Positions 32,006 through 32,196 of a stretch of DNA of 32,196 bases are shown here, in pieces. A program made the position numbers and the translations under genes. Under the pieces are notes generated by a model that searched no databases, was not told where the DNA came from, and was given only the letters and a program-made list of their open reading frames with translations. How positions within the stretch are numbered: the stretch's first letter is position 1; each line of letters begins with the position of its first letter. The DNA comes from Bacteroidota bacterium (GTDB taxonomy: Bacteria > Bacteroidota > Bacteroidia > Chitinophagales > LD1), in contig JAOQAO010000137.1 in the NCBI GenBank assembly GCA_025963485.1, forward strand, positions 1 through 32,196, read 5' to 3'.

Positions 32006-32196
32006 ATTTTGAAGCCTGATGGAATAGGTCAGAAAGTAACGATTTTTCAATGGGTATTGGCTGAAAGGGCATGGGTCATGGCTTTCACCGCCGGGTGGGG
32101 TGAGCGTAAAGGAGGTCGGTACGCTTCCAGTCGGAAAGCGGTGCATATTACTCATCTCACCCATCTCGTCATCTTCACATCCGCGCATGAGCATAT

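Larger units (their letters stand above)
31877..32196. other. Gene-free right edge with short repeats and hairpins
   Basis: I support no gene here. The stretch begins with AT-rich sequence in which AATTAATA-type words recur (about 31890-31912). CACGGAT then repeats three times with a step of about 9-10 bp (31937-31961). A perfect 7-bp hairpin CATTAGA/TCTAATG lies at 31988-32005. A 7-bp stem with one bulge, CGCTTCC/GGAAAGCG, lies at 32122-32140. A minus-strand frame of 64 codons (32194-32000) has no recognisable domain. Such composition is typical of interspersed intergenic repeats in Bacteroidota (inferred). Confidence 0.55.

Noticed and set aside
32000-32194. Minus-strand 64-codon frame at the right edge
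   Set aside because: It has no signal peptide, domain or promoter, and sits in a stretch with repeats and hairpins. It may be a fortuitous frame in a repeat element.

Overview
The window looks like chromosome from a member of the Bacteroidota, probably a Chitinophagales- or Saprospirales-like lineage (inferred). Reasons: several starts are preceded by the Bacteroidota -7 promoter element TAnnTTTG rather than by Shine-Dalgarno sites; there is a giant secreted adhesin-type protein with GEVED, PKD-like and tandem Ig/cadherin-like repeats; and there is an HYC_CC_PP / HMA / TonB-receptor metal operon. No rRNA, tRNA, CRISPR array or transposase was recognised.

Region 1 (1-18639, minus strand) is one continuous open frame of 6,213 codons that runs off the left edge. 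It begins with a signal peptide, then a DUF7948-like domain, a propeller-like segment with SBBP-type repeats, a GEVED domain, about 3,000 residues of PKD/Ig-like repeats and about 2,200 residues (about 22 copies) of tandem-95-type repeats. Two higher-order periodicities stand out: a unit of about 505 bp (two domains) and a unit of about 950 bp (three domains). A well-formed promoter and a structured leader of about 180 nt lie upstream.

Region 2 (18993-24261) is housekeeping. ATP-type PEP carboxykinase (minus) is divergent from a plus-strand run: Xaa-Pro aminopeptidase, phosphatidylserine synthase, PurS, a small four-helix-bundle protein flanked by 25-bp inverted repeats, and the rRNA methyltransferase RsmI.

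Region 3 (24267-27996, minus) holds a secreted protein of unknown function, a truncated paralogue of it, and a likely metal-handling operon: HYC_CC_PP protein, periplasmic HMA protein, TonB-dependent receptor. A perfect 14-bp palindrome lies in front of the HMA gene.

Region 4 (28131-31876) has a membrane-anchored GH25 muramidase, a nicotinamide riboside uptake pair (PnuC and a NadR-type kinase, overlapping), a divergent thiamine-phosphate-synthase-like protein, a strong bidirectional terminator, and an LD-carboxypeptidase. The muramidase and the carboxypeptidase both act on peptidoglycan or its fragments. The last 320 bases carry no gene I can support, only short repeats and hairpins.
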